From Artemia franciscana (Eukaryota; Arthropoda; Branchiopoda; Anostraca; Artemiidae), in contig NC_088868.1 in NCBI RefSeq assembly GCF_032884065.1, positions 10,416,335 through 10,480,334 of the forward strand: a DNA stretch of 64,000 bases. Direction: 5' to 3'. This document shows, one piece after another, positions 44,799 through 55,635 of this stretch (the stretch's first letter is position 1; each line of letters opens with the position of its first letter). The position numbers and the translations under genes were made by a program. Below the pieces are notes generated by a model. The model ran no database searches. It had not been told where the DNA came from and saw nothing but the letters and a program-made list of their open reading frames with translations.

Positions 44799-47494
44799 AA
44801 ATGGACATATTCAGTGAAGAAGCTTATGAAGTGATGTCCTCTGACGAATCTGACCCCGAAAAAATTCTAGGAATGATGCCTCCGAAGAGCTCCATCAGTC
44901 ATACCAAGAACCGCTCTAGTGGTAAAAGACTATCACAGCCAGAGGAAGTTGCTTTGAAATCCTTCGGTTCAAGGTGGAACAAAATGTCACTTTCGTTTAA
45001 AGAAAAGCTGGATATAGAGTCTTCGGAAAACACTCACATTTGCAAACTTTGCAATGAATCCTTTTCCCTCCTCATTTCACTTTCAATTCATATGAGAGGT
45101 CATGATGAAATTGAAATTCAGCAATGTCAGTTTTACCGTTCAAAATTCAAGAAAAAGCATAATATTGATTATCGTTTCGAAACTCAAAATGGGACAAGAG
45201 ATAGTTTTTATGAGTGCACAATCTGTAAAAGGACATTCATCATTCGTAGATCATTCACAAATCATATGCGATGGCACAGGAAGTTACTGCGTGCGATGGC
45301 ACTAAATGATGAATCTGCAAGTGATCCAGTGTCTACAGATCATAGAGGTTTGACCTATGATAATTTAAATAAATGTGCTACATGTGGGTCAACTTACAAA
45401 TATCGCGGAGGTCTTTTACGGCACTTGAGATGCAACCCAGAACATAGAGAAACTCATTTTTGTAATATTCATGATAAAACTTTTTCCCCTGATCTGTTAT
45501 TTCAGCCTCAGACGGAAACTTATAAATCGAACAATGAAAATGAAATGTTTCAGTGTCCCTTTTGTCAAACCAGATTCAAGGAAGAACGTCATCTTTGCAG
45601 TCACTTGGTGGCCCACAGGGACAAAACATGTAATTTGTGCATTAGATGTAACATGTGCACTAGTTCTTTTTCTTTGCCTTCTGAATTACTGAATCATTTA
45701 AAAATGCACGAAAAGACTAAAGCAACCGAGAAGACGGAAATTGCATCTGCAACCTTCTGTGCAAATCTTCTGGTTGCTGTGCAACCTTCAGAAAATTCGG
45801 ATGCTAAACCTCCTAGTAATTCAGAACCAGTGGCTAATAACATCGTTAGAGAAAGCAATTTTAATGAATGCGGTATTTGCAAAAAGACTTACATCAAACG
45901 TAAATCACTCTTAGGACACTTGCGGAAGCATTCCGAACTTCGCAAAAGATTATCGGTCAAAGATAAGCCATCTAAACTAAAAGAAATAAGTCATCCTTAC
46001 GAATGTGCTTCATGTGGAAAAAGGTTCAAAGACCGTAAGTATTTTTTACGACACTTACGAACACAACACAAGCAAACTGAGAATGGCAATGAAGATGAAG
46101 TGCATCAGTGTCCCTTTTGTCAAACGAATTTCGAAAAGAAGTATCATCTGTGTCGTCATTTGATGACTCACAAAAATGGAGGTGAACTAAGATGTAACAA
46201 GTGCTCTGAATCTTTTTCCTGGCCTTTTGAGTTAGTGACCCACATGGAAATGCACAAGAAAACAGAAATGGCTTGTTCTGTCCAACCTTCAGAAAATTCA
46301 GATGATGAACCTACAAGTAATTCAGAACTAATAACTAATAACATCGTCGGAGAAAGTAATTTTAATGAGTGTGGTATATGCAAAAAGACTTACGTCAACC
46401 GTAGATCACTCTTACGTCACCTGCGAAGGCATGTTGAGGGTAGAAAATACTTGTGTTACATATGTGGCTTAGGCTTTTTTAGAGACATTGACCTTAGAAT
46501 GCATATACAAAGACATACAGGCGATAAAAATTTCACGTGTGACAAATGTGGAAAGAGTTTATACAGCATGTCTCTTTTGAATCAGCATTTGAAAAAGCAT
46601 GCTATAGAAGAGAGTGGACAGAGACCAGAAAAGATATTTGGTTGTGAAATCTGCAACACAAAATTTGAAACAAAGATAGGTTACTCACTGCATATGAAGA
46701 AGCACAATGAGGGTGCCACACATGAATGTGGATTTTGTCAAAGAAAGTTTTACACAAGCTACAGGTTAACTGAACATAAGAGGACTCATACGGGCGAAAA
46801 ACCGTATGAATGCAAGATATGCAGCAATAGTTTTGCTCAAAAACAGGGTTTAAATTCCCATATGAAAACTCACAGTGACAAAAGACCTTACAGCTGTGAA
46901 CTCTGTACCAAAACATTCAAGAAAAAAAGTACAAAGAATGATCATGTAAATACTCACACTGGTAATAGACCTCATAAATGCAAGCAATGTGATATGTGTT
47001 TTGGTTCAAGAAAGGTTCTTAAAAAACATAAGAGGGTGCATACGAGGAATCCAGAAGAAAAGAAATTCAGAGAGAAGAAGTTCAGTTGTAACATATGCAG
47101 CGAAGTATTCGCCGTGTCTGCTTATCGTGACAAGCATGTGGCTTTACATGAAAATCCTAGCCCTTTCAGCTGTGAGTTCTGCAGTAAAAGTTTCAACTAT
47201 AAGAAAAACATGGTAGCGCATGTGCAGCGATGTCATCCCAGTTGCAATCCATTTAGATGTAAGCTGTGTAGTAAGACTTATGACACCATTAGGAAAATTG
47301 ATGTACATATAAACTCTCGTGCTTGTGTAAAAATTAACAAATCCCACAAGAAGTCGAAAAATCAAGGTAAATCCACTGAGGTGGCTGGAAACACGAATGC
47401 TGAGAATCTATTTATATGTAATGTTTGTAATGGGGATTTTATGTCGGCTGAGGAAATTCAAGACCATTTTAACGCTTCCCATAAGCCTTCTTAG
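44799..47494 (+). CDS. Terminal exon: C2H2 zinc-finger array protein
   Basis: This open frame has 897 codons from the first ATG (44,801). The exon actually begins at an acceptor at 44,798, in phase 1 with the 40,358 donor, so Met is probably internal. It has an acidic, Ser-rich leader (SEEAYEVMSSDESDPEK). About 20 C-x2-C...H-x3-5-H modules follow, from ICKLCNESF (residue about 79) to FICNVCNGDF at the C-terminus. Two modules are degenerate (CQFY, CNIHD). The third-from-last is H-x4-H and the penultimate ends in Cys (C2HC type). Classical TGEKPY-type linkers occur only late (about residue 660 on). Residues about 240-370 and 420-515 are an internal duplication (CPFCQT.F, SENSD..P.SNSE, NFNECGICKKTY). 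A sequence-specific nuclear DNA-binding protein is the likely role; the gene name is not recognised. Confidence 0.9.
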
Positions 47495-47520
47495 TAGAAA
47501 TCGATCATGGTATTAGTTTT

Positions 47521-47526
47521 AATAAA
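47521..47526 (+). terminator. Polyadenylation signal AATAAA
   Basis: AATAAA lies 27 bases after the stop codon of the zinc-finger exon, with a second AATAAA-type site near 47,674. The first would give a very short 3' UTR. Which is used cannot be told. Confidence 0.5.
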
Positions 47527-48104
47527 ATGAATGAAAAAAGACTTATTTTGTTCTTTATATTTGGCCAAAAAGTGATACCACGTTTTCACATTAAATTATC
47601 TGAAACTGATAAAATAGAATGAACAATAATTACACCTTAAGTGAAAAGTTACAGATCAGTATATTGTTTTAAAATAAATATAGTGCGTCTATTTTATTCT
47701 ATTGTCCTGGGTAAATCCTCTTGTTGTTCTAGGACATGAAATGTAAGGACTTGATTGATTGTGTCTTATGTACAAGTCCTAGAATTTAACTTGGTTTCTT
47801 TACAATTTTTGGTTTACTCACTCTTTTTGTTATACGAAAAATTTGTTTTAGAAAGTCTGTTTGTATTTCTTGTCCAGAAGTAGAATTTTTTATTTCATTT
47901 ACTGTGCATTTTGATATTTTATTCAAAACTAATATAACTACTTGTGTAGGTTTAGTTGATTGCTTGTAATTGGGTTCATGCTTTGATCCACCGTTTCACA
48001 AATTTTTAAATTAACTTTGCTACATGTTTTCATTTTTTATTTATTTTTGTCATATATTATTCGAACATTTACTATGTCTTCTTATTTCAACAAACAAACA
48101 TTTT
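47527..48104. other. 3' UTR or intergenic, no gene
   Basis: This AT-rich stretch with several TTTTATT runs holds no coding signal. Confidence 0.4.
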
Positions 48105-48450
48105 GCTTTGCACCCAAATCCTAACTCTTTCAGTTGTGAGTTTGCGGCAAGACTAGCAACTATAATAAAAACTTGTTAATCCATGAGCCGTTTATGTATC
48201 CCACCCAGAATTTGTTTAAGTGCAAGCTCTGCGGTAAGACGTACGATTGTTTTAGAAAATTTTATCTTCATATTAAGTCTTGTGCTTGTGACAAAAAAAA
48301 AATCTTGTTAAACTCGAAAAATCGTGACAACTCAGATCAAAAGTAATGGGAACGTGAACATTAATGAAAAGGTTAAACTATCTACTTATAACATTAGTGA
48401 CGAAAAGTTTTTATCCGTTAAGGACATTCAACGTCATTTTAAATTCTTCT
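48105..48450 (+). pseudogene. Decayed tandem copy of the zinc-finger 3' end
   Basis: The segment follows 47,150-47,490 in order. It has CCTAACTCTTTCAGTTGTGAGTTTG (finger NPSPFSCEF), TTTAAGTGCAAGCTCTGCGGTAAGACGTACGA (finger FRCKLCSKTYD), TTAAGTCTTGTGCTTGTG, TCGAAAAATCGTG and GACATTCAACGTCATTTTAA (finger AEEIQDHFNAS). Indels and stops break the frame. It is a relic of a former tandem duplication of at least the last three fingers. Confidence 0.8.
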
Positions 48451-48959
48451 CGTATTATTTTTAAGTATATAAGTTCGGAAATAGGGAACAATGAAATGTT
48501 TCTGCACCTTTATTTCGCCTTAAAATTTTTCACTATTTTCTCATGATTTTAAAACTGAGAATAAAAAAAAAACCATAAAAAGTACTGTCCATGGAAGCTA
48601 TAGAAAAATAAAAACCCTGCGGGTTTTTCCCTCCAACAAAAAACCGAAGGCTTTTTACTGTTTTTTTAATGCTTTTCATTTATGATTAGAAATCTAGTAT
48701 TATGTTTCTTATACTTTTCTCTCCCGACTTCTAGCTGATAGATTGTATATATCAACAATTGTAATGAATGGTCGTTTTCTGCATTTTCAGTTTTTTCTGG
48801 GTCACGATTAAAATAGTGTGTCGTAATTAAAAATTTTGGAAAATTTGATTATGTTGTTTAAATTTTAGATAGACTATAGTTACATCGGAGAAGTCCTTAA
48901 TAGTATTTTACCACGGATTTTTGGTAAGAAAAATCCTCAAAAATGCGGACAATTATTCA

Positions 48960-49055
48960 TATGAACAGGATTTAGTCTTTTCCACAGAAGTTTCGTTTAT
49001 ATGTAATAGGGTATTTTTATCAGTTGGACATTCAAGAGCGTTTCAACCCTTCTCG
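48960..49055 (+). pseudogene. Second relic of the last zinc finger
   Basis: TTTATATGTAATAGGGTATTTTTATCAG followed by GACATTCAAGAGCGTTTCAACCCTTCTCGTAAG parallels the last-finger codons at 47,407-47,490 (TTTATATGTAATGTTTG...CAAGACCATTTTAACGC). A ten-or-so base deletion removes the second Cys region. It lies about 610 bases after the corresponding part of the first relic. Confidence 0.6.
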
Positions 49056-49139
49056 TAAGATTTCTATACAGAAGTTGCTTATGGTAAAAATAAGGAAAAA
49101 TAGAATGTCTTGTACATTTAATTTGACTTAATATTCCAC

Positions 49140-49375
49140 AGCTCTCCTCCATAAAAGTGAACAAATTTCGTCGCAATTTCAATCGAAATTGAATTTCAAT
49201 TTGGCTACTTCAATTTCCAAATTTCATAGCTCTCCTCCATAAAAGCAAGCCAATTTCGTCGCAATTTCAATTGAAATTGAATTTCAATTCAATCTTAGCA
49301 AGCAAATTTAGTCGTAATTTCAATTGAATTTCAGTTCAATTTGGCAATTTCAACTTCCAAATTTTGTAGCTCTCC
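49140..49375. repeat. Short direct repeats with palindromic core
   Basis: GCTCTCCTCCATAAAAG starts copies at about 49,141 and 49,227, and a partial GCTCTCCTATATA is at 49,369. The units contain GTCGCAATTTCAATTGAAATTGAATTTCAATT, which is itself self-complementary in part. Confidence 0.65.
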
Positions 49376-49384
49376 TATATACAA

Positions 49385-49468
<84 letters not shown>
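49385..49468. repeat. Compound microsatellite (AC)n(AT)n
   Basis: About nine AC units are followed without interruption by about 33 AT units. Confidence 0.95.
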
Positions 49469-49471
<3 letters not shown>

Positions 49472-50961
49472 TACATAAATATATTTCTAGGTAGGATGAA
49501 CCCTTCCCTTGCATTTTGTATCTTAAACACAAATTAAAAATAGTAAGTTTACATGGAGCATCAATCACAGCTTTGCATACCCACTTCTGGTATCTACAGT
49601 AGATATTAAGGTTTACTTAATCAATTTACTAATTTGCATAACGTCAAACACCACTCTGCCTTTCCATCATAAACAACAGGCAAAACAAAAAGGAAAGTTT
49701 CTAAAAACAGTGGCACTTGCTAAAATTTCAAGTGAATATTGACGCTGTATCCAAAAGCCGTCTTCCGCAAAACAATATATGAATATGAGAAAAACTTACA
49801 GTAAGATATGATCTTTAAAATATTAAATAGTCTTTAAGTCATCACTCCAATGAAGTTCAACCAAGGGTGATAGAAAAAAGTGAACAAAGCGAGGCAACTC
49901 ATGCAGGTGAACAAAAGTTATTAAGAACAGCCGTTCAATTATATTTTTGCCTTTTTGGCAGCAACTTTCAAAAATCTTTTTAGTAACAGCTTCACTGGCA
50001 TGACTAATATAAGAAATGCGTTTATTTTTGGTTTAGCAATTAACACTAGTGAAGTTGATGCCAAAATTTACTTTTACAGCAAGTAGTGAGCTATTCCAAG
50101 TCAGGGGCGGCAGGATGATGTATCTTTAATCACCCTTCAATCCTCCTAATCTACATCGCTCTGATTGTGCCTCTTCTGCTAACACTTTGGAAACTACCTC
50201 AAATATCTTTCAACATTAGATATGGCTTTTAGTAGTTTCTTAGTATCTACTCTTGTTGCTTATTCCTTTTAGAGGCAATCTACACAGGTATGGGGCTCAA
50301 ACAAACTAGTAGTTTTGGCATTGTGCGTCAGTACATCTTTACTGGAACAAGAAATTTGTGGGGTAATTTGGTATTGATGGTACGTGGTTATTTTTGCTGA
50401 ATCAATCCATTCTGCAAAAATAGTAGAAACAGTTTAGAAGAAGGATAGCTTTCAAATAATGCGTTGATTGATATCTTTTGATTGAAAAATAAAGAAAGTA
50501 AATTGGGTCACCGCTACCTCAATAGGCCTAGTAGCAGTGTTTCCACTTCTACCGATTTATCGGTAGATCTACCGATTTTCGGACTTTTATACCGAATGAA
50601 TTTCAAGCCTACCGAAATACCGACTTTTAGCGATTGCCCAATTTTTTTTCTTTTTAATTGGACATAATAGGTGTGACTGCGAACAGCACCACTCAGCGAA
50701 GTCCTGGAGCCTCAACTTAGACCTGGTTCCTTCATTCCATTATGTGGCTTTTGCTCTTTAAATAAAACATCATGAATGAGAAACAGAAGAACCAGCATTG
50801 TCTTTCCTCATTTCACTTAAAAACGGTGGAGTTTATCGAATTTTTTTTCGTTTTCAACCATCTCACATCAAATGAAAAGGGAGTAGTTAATTAAGTAACT
50901 AATTACATTAATTATTAAAATGTTTATAGTAAGTTACATCGCTTATACTCGCTATTTCAGA
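49469..50961. other. No gene recognised; ACCGA-rich patch
   Basis: The patch 50,545-50,630 holds six ACCGA/TCGGT words, including the palindromic ACCGATTTATCGGT. Otherwise this is AT-rich spacer with no exon I can support. Confidence 0.4.
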
Positions 50962-51574
50962 GCTTGTAGAGCGTGACCCTAAAGTGGACCATAATGAAGT
51001 GATGAAAGTATACCTCACAGTAAGAGAATTTTACAAGGGAACAGTTCCATAGATCAAAATCAAGCTCGTATTTGATGATGATTTGAAAGAGATGTCCTGT
51101 CTTATAGAGCCTTCAAATGCTGCTAAGCTCATTTCTTCTAGTCTTGCACCACTTCTAGTTAAGTATTTTCCTCCTACATGTCTTAGAGCTGCCATTGACT
51201 CGGAATGGTGTGAACAAAGCTCTGTTGATGTTCTGAAGGATCTGTGTCAGTCGCCAGTAGAATATTGGAGATTCATTTTGTCCATTGTTACCCCAAGTGA
51301 CCGACCAAGGTTCACAAATCCAAGGCACGTTATTTACTTTTTCTTTTCGTTGCCTTTCTCGAATGATATTGCAGAATATCTTTTCAGTACTTTAAAAGAA
51401 GTGAAGACTGATAAACAAAATAGATTGTCGACGCTGACCTTATCTGCCATCTTGCGTACCAAATGCGGGACGAAGAGGTTGATTATGCATTCTTCATTAC
51501 TGATAGTTGATCATGAACTAGAGAAACGGCTAAAGGAAGTACGAGCATCTGCGACAGTTGAAGAGTGTATATGA
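50962..51574 (+). pseudogene. hAT-type transposase C-terminal region (remnant or domesticated piece)
   Basis: After an acceptor-like GCTATTTCAG (50,960), one frame reads ELVERDPKVDHNEVMKVYL, TVREFYKGTVP, then a TAG at 51,050-51,052. It continues open to 51,574 (about 164 codons after 51,083). The LPFSNDIAEYLFSTLKEVKT and NRLSTLTLSAIL segment resembles the C-terminal hAT dimerisation domain (SIPCSNADSERGFS.L..I..D.R..L type). The overall order also fits ZBED/SCAN-like hAT proteins. The in-frame stop argues for decay. The acceptor is phase 1, like those of the zinc-finger gene, which may be chance. Confidence 0.6.
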
Positions 51575-51594
51575 GTGATCAAATTTAGTCTATA

Positions 51595-52980
51595 ACAGCA
51601 AAAGTTTCTGTTTTGTGTTGCATTAGATATTTAAAACTTCCACTGTTCCTGAATTGTTGTTTGAAGACCAAAGTGTACTTTATTGATTTATTGCGATGAA
51701 AAGTACCTAATTAAGTAGATCAGAATTCAATCAACGTATGTATCGATACTATCCTAGACTAAGGCTTCAAAATGTTAGTGATGTATGTCTACGGTGGAAG
51801 ATCAAAAGTTTCTGTTTTGAGTTGCATTGGATATTTGAAACTGCCGCTGTTCCTGAATTGTTGTTTGAAGACCAACGTATGCTTTATTGATTTATTGTGA
51901 TGAAAAATACTTAATTCAGTAGATTAGAATTAAATCAACGTAGGAAAGGCAATTGGAGACCATGGAATCAAATGGGGAGGAAGAACGCTCCTGGACTTAG
52001 ATTATGCTGATGATTTAAGCATATTAGATGAAAGTGTGAGCAAAATGAATGAATTTTTAGAGGTTTTACGAGTTCAGGGTGCTAAAATAGGCTTGAAAAT
52101 TAATGTTAAGAAGACTAAGTCACTAAGGTTAGGAATAAGTGAAGATGAACAGGTGACCTTAGGTAACGAAAAGATTGATCAGGTTGGGAGCTTCAGTTAC
52201 CTTGGTAGTATTATTAGTAAAGATGGTGGGAGCAGTGAAGATGTTAAAAGTAGAATAGCTAAAGCTCAGGGTGTTTTTTCACAGTTAAAAAAAAGTTTGG
52301 AAGAATAGAAAGATAAGCCTACAAACCAAGATTAGAATATTGGAAGCTACAGTGATGACAGTGGTCAAATATGGCTCTGAAGCATGGACACTCCGAAAAG
52401 CAGATGAAAATTTACTAGATGTTTTCCAGAGAAATTGCCTACGGATTGTTCTGGGTACCCGGCTGACTGACCGTATTTCAAACAGTAGGTTGTACGAAAA
52501 GTGTGGTTCAATCCCGCTTTCTGGGGCTATAATGAAAGAAAGGTTGAGATGGCTAGGCCACGTTCTACGGATGAAGGATGACAGATTACCGAAGATTGTC
52601 CTTTTTGGCCAACCGTCTGGGGCTACACGGAAAGCAGGTCGTCCTTGTCTGGGTTGGGAGGATGTCATAAATAAGGATTTAAAGGAAATGGGAACTTCCT
52701 GGGAGGGTGTAAAGAGGGAGGCTTTAAATAGATTAGGTTGGAGGAGGAGCGTGCGTAGCTGTGTTGGCCTCAGGCGGCTTGGTGCTGCAGTGAGTTATTA
52801 GTAGTAGTAGTAGTATTCTACTGATGTGATCCTAGGCTTGATTCCTTCGTTTGCAGATGCGTATCGGTTGCTTTAATCATTTTAACCAAATATTTAATTT
52901 GTTGTTTGAAGTCCAATTTTAAGTGCTTTACTATGATGAGCAGTACCTGATTAAGTAGAATAGGATTCCATCAATAATAA
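51595..52980. repeat. About 208-bp tandem repeat split by an RTE-like insertion
   Basis: AAAGTTTCTGTTTTG.GTTGCATT..ATATTT.AAACT.CC.CTGTTCCTGAATTGTTGTTTGAAGACCAA begins at 51,600 and 51,808. A third, partial unit lies at 52,895-52,980 (TTTGTTGTTTGAAGTCCAA, AGTACCTGATTAAGTAGAA). The LINE fragment at 51,943-52,816 sits between the second and third. Confidence 0.65.
51943..52816 (+). mobile_element. RTE-like LINE, copy 4 (5'-truncated, best-preserved RT C-terminus)
   Basis: The frame opens at KAIGDHGIKWGG and contains the intact RT catalytic box LDYADDLSIL (about 52,000), then KKTKSLRLGIS and GSFSYLGSIISKDG. At 52,286 a run of eight A (seven in copy 1) shifts the frame. The second frame continues from 52,321 (YGSEAWTLRKADENLL, NCLRIVLGTRLTDR, WLGHVLRMKDDRLPK, KDLKEMGTSWEGVKREAL). 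It ends at a TAG-rich (TAG/AGT)n tail at 52,798-52,816. It retains the 63 bases deleted in copies 1 and 2. Confidence 0.9.
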
Positions 52981-53227
52981 TTGAGGATATTGAAAGTGCA
53001 TTTCTTAAGCCCTGTTTTCATGCGTGTCTAGCTCAGTATGTGTTTTTACGCGCGTGTCAGGCAATATATTCGTGTCTAAACATATCTTGTCCAACGTAGG
53101 CATAAAAACCAAATGTCAATTTAATTAATACATGAAAATAGTTCTTTCCTTATGTGAGCATTCGGATTCACAGGTGCTGCAGATTTGCAGCATCTACTGC
53201 AAATGCCGCGTTTGCAATATTTTAGAA

Positions 53228-53273
53228 TCGCCGCTAGCTCAAGAGTATACCATATTGGTATACTAGCGATTTA
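53228..53273. repeat. Short hairpin around AGTATACCATATTGGTATACT
   Basis: AGTATACCA and TGGTATACT pair perfectly around TAT. The outer AATCGCCGCTAG and CTAGCGATT extend the stem with mismatches. It lies in otherwise unannotated DNA upstream of the outer LINE. Flanking GCAAAT/ATTTGC words also repeat in inverted sense. Confidence 0.55.
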
Positions 53274-53928
53274 CAAGAACCTTTGCAAATACTGCATTTG
53301 CAACGACTGCAATATTTCGTAACCGTCATTATTACCACGAGATCAAACAACAACTCATTACTCTTTTGCAGTTTTAAAGAAAACATTGCTTTAAATTGTT
53401 GTATGATCAATCGAAAGTCGATAGACCGTTGTAGAATGGTCTAATTGTAAATTGATCTGGTACTTCAGCAGAAAATTGAGCATTTTTGGAAACTTAACAT
53501 GCACTTAGAGGGTTTGGGCATGTCTAGAAATTCCCTACCGATATGTGACGCTATCTACCGCCGAATTTTAGGCACGCCACACCGAATTCCAAAGCCTGCG
53601 AAGTGGAAATACTGCCTACTAGTCAAATTTTTTGCTGGAATAGTCATGCAACATTTGAAAGATCCTGACAACAAAAATCAAGTTCATCTATTCAATTCTA
53701 TGAAGTATATAATTTCTAATCTGAATTTTAAATTCACGCTTATATTTTTATATTTAAGAAATATCAAAAGCAACAAAATTCAAAAAGCAATTGACACTGA
53801 ATTTCGGAATTCACAGCACGTGCTTCTTGTGAAAAAGGTTTTTAACTAAAAACTTGTTTGTGGTGCATGAAGTCTGTTTGAGAAAATTCTGGAATAAATG
53901 ATTTTGTGGACTGGAGACTAGTGGTATC

Positions 53929-55635
53929 ATGAACAGTCAAACTGGCCCCCCAGCTGGGGGTACAGTAGCTCCTACTAGTGTTGGACAGTATTCAGTGGTT
54001 CATAGTCCCATGCAGGGGCCTGTAAATGGGGCCCCAGGACCACAGATGATGCAAATGCAGTGGAATATGCCTAGTGGTATGCAAAAAGTCATGTTTCCGG
54101 CAGTCGTACCAAATGTTTATGGACAAGTATATACCCCAACTTCCAACCCATCACAGCAGTATATGTATACAGTGAATAACACAAATGATGGACTTGAATC
54201 AGGCCAAGTTATGACACAACTATATGGACAGCAAGTGTACAGTAATCGAGCACCAGTGCTGAACCAGGCACAGTATGCTTGTACAGTGAGTAACAGATAT
54301 AATGGACTTGAAGTGGAAGAATGTGAGTTAGAAGGTATTGACCATTCTCCACCTGACACAAACTTTGAATCTGATGATATGACTATGGTAAACCCAAGAG
54401 TAGTGGAAGGACTATGCTCAAGAGGAAAAGAGAATAACTTGAAAAGGAGAGTGACCTCACCTATTAGTAATGAAAGTGTTCAGATTGAAAGGGGAGCACC
54501 AAAGAGACAATTTGTTCACCAAAGACCAGACCAGAAGGCCAAAGGCCTGTCACTTACAAAAGATAAGAGAAATATTTCAAATTTCCAGATCCCATTATTG
54601 GAAATACCTGAAAAGGAAATGATACATGGAAGTGTTGTAATCAAAGCAGTTGATATAAATGCCAAGTTCTTAAATGAATACGAACTTTGTATGTTTTTCA
54701 AGGAAAAAATTAGTGGCAGATTTGAGTTTGAAACAAATCGTGAAGGGAACACTATTTACTTGCATTTAAAAGATGAGAGCGGGATGAAATCAGCATTGGA
54801 AATCAAAACTGTGAATAACATAGAAGTAACAGTTTTAAGGAAAGAACATGTATCAAGAGGTGTGATGAAAGGAATTCCTTTATATTTATCAATTGTACAA
54901 ATTGAGGAAAGTATCAAATCTGCTGTGCCTGTAAAAGAAGTGATTAGAATGCAGAGGTATAACCGGGATCTAAAAAAGCTTGAAGACAGCCTGTCAGTAA
55001 TGGTGGTTTTTGAATCAATTATAACCCCAGCAAGTGTGTGGTGCTGCGGTAGAAACAGAGATTTCTTACCCTACCATAGGAAGGTGATGCAGTGCTACAA
55101 ATGCCAGAAATATGGGCATCTTCAGAAAGACTGTAAATCAAAGGAGATCTGCCTCAGATGTGCCAAGAATCATCAAAGCCGTGATTGCCCTCTGAAACAG
55201 GAGAGTGTAGATGAGCGTACCAGCAGATACAGGTGCGCCAATTGTAAACAAAACCATTCATCCACTTCATCAGTATGCCCAGTAAGAAGGGAGAACCAAC
55301 AAGTGCTAGAAGTGGCAGAAAAGTATGGCATGGGATTTAAAAGAGCAAGGACAACATTTAGAAGTTATGCTCATGTAGTCCAGAATAACCTGAATCCTGA
55401 GAAAAGAATAATAAGTAACACTGCAGCAGAATTGCAACAAATGACGGCAAAGAAGTTAGTGATTGGGATGCTTATAACCCCAGGAATACTGAGTATTGAA
55501 AACTTGCCATTGAATGAAAAGGTAGATAAACTGTGTGAATTGGTTGAGCAAATGAAGTTTGGAAAACTTGACCGCAATGATGTAAAATTGGTTTGTGAAA
55601 CAAGTAGCACCTTGGAAAACAGAACATGTCCTTAA
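53929..55635 (+). CDS. ORF1 (gag-like nucleic-acid-binding protein) of the outer LINE
   Basis: This 568-residue frame has a low-complexity Gly/Pro/Gln/Met-rich N-terminus (residues 1-60). A repeated T-V-[NS]-N motif occurs at about 75 and 112, and a mid region resembles the ORF1 fold domain of Jockey/I elements. Three zinc knuckles start at about residue 388: CYKCQKYGHLQKDC, CLRCAKNHQSRDC and CANCKQNHSSTSSVC. ORF1 proteins bind element RNA to form the ribonucleoprotein for target-primed reverse transcription. The stop TAA (55,633-55,635) overlaps an ORF2 ATG as TAATG. No stops or frameshifts are found, so the copy is young. Confidence 0.9.
   Translation: MNSQTGPPAGGTVAPTSVGQYSVVHSPMQGPVNGAPGPQMMQMQWNMPSGMQKVMFPAVVPNVYGQVYTPTSNPSQQYMYTVNNTNDGLESGQVMTQLYGQQVYSNRAPVLNQAQYACTVSNRYNGLEVEECELEGIDHSPPDTNFESDDMTMVNPRVVEGLCSRGKENNLKRRVTSPISNESVQIERGAPKRQFVHQRPDQKAKGLSLTKDKRNISNFQIPLLEIPEKEMIHGSVVIKAVDINAKFLNEYELCMFFKEKISGRFEFETNREGNTIYLHLKDESGMKSALEIKTVNNIEVTVLRKEHVSRGVMKGIPLYLSIVQIEESIKSAVPVKEVIRMQRYNRDLKKLEDSLSVMVVFESIITPASVWCCGRNRDFLPYHRKVMQCYKCQKYGHLQKDCKSKEICLRCAKNHQSRDCPLKQESVDERTSRYRCANCKQNHSSTSSVCPVRRENQQVLEVAEKYGMGFKRARTTFRSYAHVVQNNLNPEKRIISNTAAELQQMTAKKLVIGMLITPGILSIENLPLNEKVDKLCELVEQMKFGKLDRNDVKLVCETSSTLENRTCP

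Noticed and set aside
53499-53849. Open frame of 116 codons just before the outer LINE
   Set aside because: It has no recognisable motif, no clear splice or promoter context, and its second half is low-complexity. The length is possible by chance in this DNA.
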